A stretch of 64,000 bases of DNA, taken from an uncultured Monoglobus sp. GTDB taxonomy: Bacteria; Bacillota; Clostridia; Monoglobales; Monoglobaceae. The DNA is taken from the NCBI GenBank assembly GCA_947585115.1, contig CANPWW010000004.1:1-64000 (forward strand), in the 5' to 3' direction. Both the position numbers and the translations under genes were made by a program. The notes under the pieces were generated by a model. It was given only the letters and a program-made list of their open reading frames with translations. It had not been told where the DNA came from and searched no databases. This document shows, piece by piece, positions 60,461-64,000 of this stretch. The stretch's first letter is position 1, and every line of letters begins with the position of its first letter.

Positions 60461-62053
60461 TCAGCCATGCAGTACCGGCAGAGCCCACGCTATCATAAAG
60501 AACAAAAATACGATAACGCCGAATGCTATATAATAATAACCAGTTCTTTCGGTTTTGATTATCTCGCTCTTTTCAAGCTCGTTCTCGGGTATTACAAAAA
60601 GCTTTTCACGCTCATTTTTCTCTTGTTCGGTCACAGGCTTTATTATGCTTCCTATAACCATGCCGATTATGCCCATAATTATGCCGATTATAAATGAGTC
60701 AAGATAAATCGGCCAGTCTCCGGAATACAGACCGCTGACAATTTTGACGATCACACATCCCAGAAAGCCGAGAAGCATTCCCATAAAAGCTCCCGTTTTT
60801 GACAGCTTTTTGCTCCAAATGCTTGCCAGCGCGACCGGACCCCACGACGATGCGATAACCGTTCCGCCGAAATACATTATTATAAATATCTGCGGAGGAT
60901 TTATATACGCTATCGCCAATATAACAAGACTGGCAATCAGCATTCCGAGCCTTGATACTCTTAAACGTTTTTTATCATCATCGACTGTGTGCCTCATAAA
61001 ATCATTTGTCAGAGAAAAGCCGATCAGCGAGAGAAATGTTGAGGCTGACGATACTCCGGCTGCCAAAATTCCCGCGAGGAGAACAACTCCGACTATAGTA
61101 GGCATAAGATTTTGAGCAGCCCAGATCATACACTCCGCCGCGACCAGATCCGGATTTATCGACTGAACAAACGCAGCCGAGAAGTATAAAAGTATAGTGG
61201 TGAGCATAACACCCATTGAAGCCCAAACAGCCGAGCGCATAACGGTATGCTCGTTTTTCGCCATCAAATATCTGCTGGTCTGCCACGGACTTACCATAAC
61301 GACGATCGCCCAAACAACACCGTATATCAATGCCCAAGAAATATTTCCCGCGCCCGTGGGATACATATAATCAAGATTCGAGTGCCAAGAAATAATACCG
61401 GGCGAGGTGACCGAATTTGCCAGATTATGTACGGCGTTAAACCATCCGCCGGCGTTATGCGCTATAAACGGGACGGCGATTACCGCCGCGCACAGAAACA
61501 GCAAAAACATAATTGTGTCCGTTAAAAGAACTCCCATCGAACCCGAGTATATCGTGAACAATGTGAAGGACACCCACGCGATGAGAACGCACGCACGATA
61601 GCTGAGACCGGTGATATTCGTCATAAGCGTGCTTATTCCCTGCATCGCCGAAAGCATATAGGCGCACACGGCGATTATCGTGGTAAATGCGGCAAGCTTT
61701 CTGATCTTATCCGACTTAAAGCGTTTTCCGAAATATTCGGGCACCGTCAGAACCTCGCTTCGTCTCACATATCTGCCGAACAGACATGAGCCCCAAAGAT
61801 AGCCCGTCGCCTGCATAACGCCGACGATCACTATCGGAACAAAGAAGCCCGAATATACTTCGCCCGTATCGCCCAGAAAGGCTCCGGTACTCAGAAAAGA
61901 TGCAACAAGCGAGCCTACTATCAAAATCGTCGGCGCGTTTCTTCCCGCCACATAGTAGTCGTTAACATTTTTTATCTTTCTGCCGACAAATATACCGACA
62001 AGCAAATATACCAGCAGAGAGATGACCACTCCGATAAAATATATGTTTATCAT
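60461..62053 (-). CDS. Sodium:solute symporter family protein
   Basis: ~13 TM; GRKIKNVNDYYVAGRNAPTILIVGSLVASFLSTGAFLGDTG. Confidence 0.9.
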   Translation of the reverse strand: MINIYFIGVVISLLVYLLVGIFVGRKIKNVNDYYVAGRNAPTILIVGSLVASFLSTGAFLGDTGEVYSGFFVPIVIVGVMQATGYLWGSCLFGRYVRRSEVLTVPEYFGKRFKSDKIRKLAAFTTIIAVCAYMLSAMQGISTLMTNITGLSYRACVLIAWVSFTLFTIYSGSMGVLLTDTIMFLLFLCAAVIAVPFIAHNAGGWFNAVHNLANSVTSPGIISWHSNLDYMYPTGAGNISWALIYGVVWAIVVMVSPWQTSRYLMAKNEHTVMRSAVWASMGVMLTTILLYFSAAFVQSINPDLVAAECMIWAAQNLMPTIVGVVLLAGILAAGVSSASTFLSLIGFSLTNDFMRHTVDDDKKRLRVSRLGMLIASLVILAIAYINPPQIFIIMYFGGTVIASSWGPVALASIWSKKLSKTGAFMGMLLGFLGCVIVKIVSGLYSGDWPIYLDSFIIGIIMGIIGMVIGSIIKPVTEQEKNEREKLFVIPENELEKSEIIKTERTGYYYIAFGVIVFLFFMIAWALPVLHG

Positions 62054-62172
62054 TTTTTGATTTTCTCCTTTCCGGAGATTTTTTTGCCGAACTCATTTTT
62101 TACAAAAAGAGTGTAAAAACACCCGGATGAAAAAACAATACCGGCAATTAAAACACATATCGCCATTTCCAT
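62050..62172 (-). CDS. Small membrane peptide (40 aa) overlapping symporter start; not in supplied ORF track
   Basis: AGGAGG-7 nt-ATG; MEMAICVLIAGIVFSSGCFYTLFVKNEFGKKISGKEKIKK*; ATGA overlap with symporter ATG. Confidence 0.65.
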   Translation of the reverse strand: MEMAICVLIAGIVFSSGCFYTLFVKNEFGKKISGKEKIKK

Positions 62173-62188
62173 ATAAATGCCTCCTGTT

Positions 62189-63319
62189 TTATTCCCACCA
62201 AAATGTTTTATCGGGTTTCCAGCCTATAAGCTTTTCAAACTCGTCTTTTGTGCCTTTTTTGTAGGTCAGCTGCCATGTCGCCTCGCCGGCGTAATTGCCT
62301 TCCATAACACACCAGCCTCTTTTTGATAGCACAAAATCCCAGCCGATATAGCGCAGGTTTTCAAAATGCCTTCCAAGCTCATCTGCCATTTGCAAAAGCT
62401 CGTCCCATTTGGGGATCTTAAAACCGCGGATCCTTACTCCGGTCGTGGGATGATATTCAAATGACTCAAGGCTCTCGCTTTCACCATTTGTGTCCACAAT
62501 TCCGGTCTCGGGGTCGATCCCGGCGTCAAAGCCGCCGATGGCTGCGCTTGCCATAAACTCACCGTTTACGCCCATCTTGATCCACGGATGGTATATATGG
62601 ACCTTATCATCCACTCTGACGGTTGTGCATCTTATGCCGTTTACAGAAGCGGGATGAAGCCTCGCGAGCGCCTCGTCCTGATCGATCTCCTCTTCAAGAA
62701 CGACTTTGTTTTCCGACTTGATCCCGCCCAAATTAGGTGAAAAATCTCTGCCGTCTTTTGATTTGTGGACTAAAATTTTATCAAAAACCTTTCTTACATC
62801 TTTGCCGCGCACCGCGGTTTCTTTGTAGACGCCCATGCCAAGCCCCATGTTGAGCGGTTTAACGACAAAAGTCGGGTGTTCTTTCACGAAATCGCAAAAT
62901 AATTCATAATCCTCTTCTCCCGATATGAGAATAACATCTCTCTTGAAATATTTTTTTAACTCCAAGTAAGTATCATATTTATTATTTAAATAGTGTGCGT
63001 CATTTATATCATTTAAATGGTTGATATACATCAACCGGTTTTTTGCGGTAAAATAATTGCTCTTTTCCGAGTGGGGCTTATTGTAGAAACCGAAATACAA
63101 TTCCTCATCAATAATACTCCCGTAAACCCAGTAATCGTATATTGATTTATAAAACATATCATTCGGAGAAACATCTTTATAAATCCTATATATTTTTTCA
63201 CACCCGCGCTTAATGACCTTTTTGAGCGGCTCGGTGTATAGCTCGGGTTTGGAAGCTACAATTTCTTTTCCGATCTCCGTCATTTCCGAAATGTTGTCAG
63301 TAATCTTGATTTTCTGCAT
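62189..63319 (-). CDS. Sugar-transfer-associated ATP-grasp-like protein
   Basis: TFVVKPLNMGLGMGVYKE, NGIRCTTVRVDDKVHIYHPWIKMGVNGEFMASAAIGGFDAGIDPETG, YIGWDFVLSKRGWCVMEGNYAGE. Confidence 0.82.
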   Translation of the reverse strand: MQKIKITDNISEMTEIGKEIVASKPELYTEPLKKVIKRGCEKIYRIYKDVSPNDMFYKSIYDYWVYGSIIDEELYFGFYNKPHSEKSNYFTAKNRLMYINHLNDINDAHYLNNKYDTYLELKKYFKRDVILISGEEDYELFCDFVKEHPTFVVKPLNMGLGMGVYKETAVRGKDVRKVFDKILVHKSKDGRDFSPNLGGIKSENKVVLEEEIDQDEALARLHPASVNGIRCTTVRVDDKVHIYHPWIKMGVNGEFMASAAIGGFDAGIDPETGIVDTNGESESLESFEYHPTTGVRIRGFKIPKWDELLQMADELGRHFENLRYIGWDFVLSKRGWCVMEGNYAGEATWQLTYKKGTKDEFEKLIGWKPDKTFWWE

Positions 63320-63346
63320 TTTTCCTCCAAATTTATTATATATAAT

Positions 63347-64000
63347 TTACTTTAAATTTTCACTTAATAAATCAAACAGATTTTCTTCTTTTAAACTCCA
63401 ATCCGTGTTGTTTCGGGTTTTCGCGATTTTATTATAAAAACTCAGTGCGACGGAAATATCAATAAACGACAGCCCGACGGAATCAAAATATATGAATTCT
63501 CCATCGTTTTCTCTGCCGGGTTTGGTTCCGTCTATTATATCAACAATATCGGAGTATATATCATCATCGGTAAGTCTGCCCATTTTGTAAAGTCTGCTTA
63601 TGGTCTGAGTGCGGTGCTTTACCGATTCCCATTGGTCACAGACGATCTTGTCAGCCATGAGCGCAACCTCATACTCGTCCTCCCAGCCGCCGACATGGCA
63701 ATAATAAGCGCCTTTCTTTATCGAATCAGCTTTTAAAAGAGGTTCCTGACAGCTCACGGCCGTCACGATTATATCGGCATCGGCTGCCGCCTTTCTGTAA
63801 TCGGCGCCGCAAACAACAAATTCAACATCCGGATATATGCGTTTCATGCAGTCAGCAAAAACTTCCTCGCCGTCTTTCGCGGCAATTTTGCACACTTTGA
63901 TCGAAGGCATGATATGCTTTATAGCCATAAAGTGCATTTTCGCCTGTTCTCCGCTGCCTATACTGCCGTAAACCTCGCAGTCTTTGCGCGCCAAATATTT
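63347..64000 (-). CDS. Ornithine cyclodeaminase / mu-crystallin family protein (N-terminus beyond window)
   Basis: KYLARKDCEVYGSIGSGEQAKMHFMAI; AAADADIIVTAVSCQEPLL; frame open to window end. Confidence 0.82.
   Translation of the reverse strand, partial: KYLARKDCEVYGSIGSGEQAKMHFMAIKHIMPSIKVCKIAAKDGEEVFADCMKRIYPDVEFVVCGADYRKAAADADIIVTAVSCQEPLLKADSIKKGAYYCHVGGWEDEYEVALMADKIVCDQWESVKHRTQTISRLYKMGRLTDDDIYSDIVDIIDGTKPGRENDGEFIYFDSVGLSFIDISVALSFYNKIAKTRNNTDWSLKEENLFDLLSENLK

Overview
This 64 kb window reads as a Clostridia-like, probably endospore-forming, low-to-mid GC Firmicutes chromosome. The lineage is inferred from gene content: a small acid-soluble spore protein, GerA/B/C germination genes, an AbrB/SpoVT regulator, and the fmt-rsmB-rlmN-prpC-prkC-rsgA-rpe-thiN block. 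The left edge (1-~1.4 kb) carries the 3' end of a large serine recombinase, a stand-alone PLD/HKD nuclease and a 28-bp tandem repeat, which looks like the border of a mobile element. Most of the rest is housekeeping: rlmD, RNase M5, hisH-hisF-folC, metK, tmk, cca, feoB, clpX/clpP/tig, thrC, pgi. The right end (56.3-64 kb) is a dTDP-sugar / surface-glycan type cluster. The observations most worth a second look are: (1) one ORF joining rubredoxin, a GltB-type FMN/Fe-S domain, rubredoxin, rubrerythrin and a terminal rubredoxin, with a strong Shine-Dalgarno and ATG preserved in frame at the junction; (2) a fused GerB-GerC germinant receptor subunit with an internal lipobox; (3) a small operon of discrete alpha/beta hydrolase, condensation domain, carrier protein and AMP-ligase genes behind a perfect consensus promoter; (4) a structured leader with a terminator directly in front of znuC, with an antiterminator-like alternative pairing; (5) unannotated small ORFs, including a 40-aa membrane peptide overlapping an SSS symporter start and a 45-aa Cys-rich peptide; (6) a poly-G9 tract in a surface acyltransferase and a one-base frameshift in the adjacent DegT aminotransferase. 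No convincing CRISPR array, tRNA or rRNA was seen. Family calls come from recognising motifs by eye; no database search was run.
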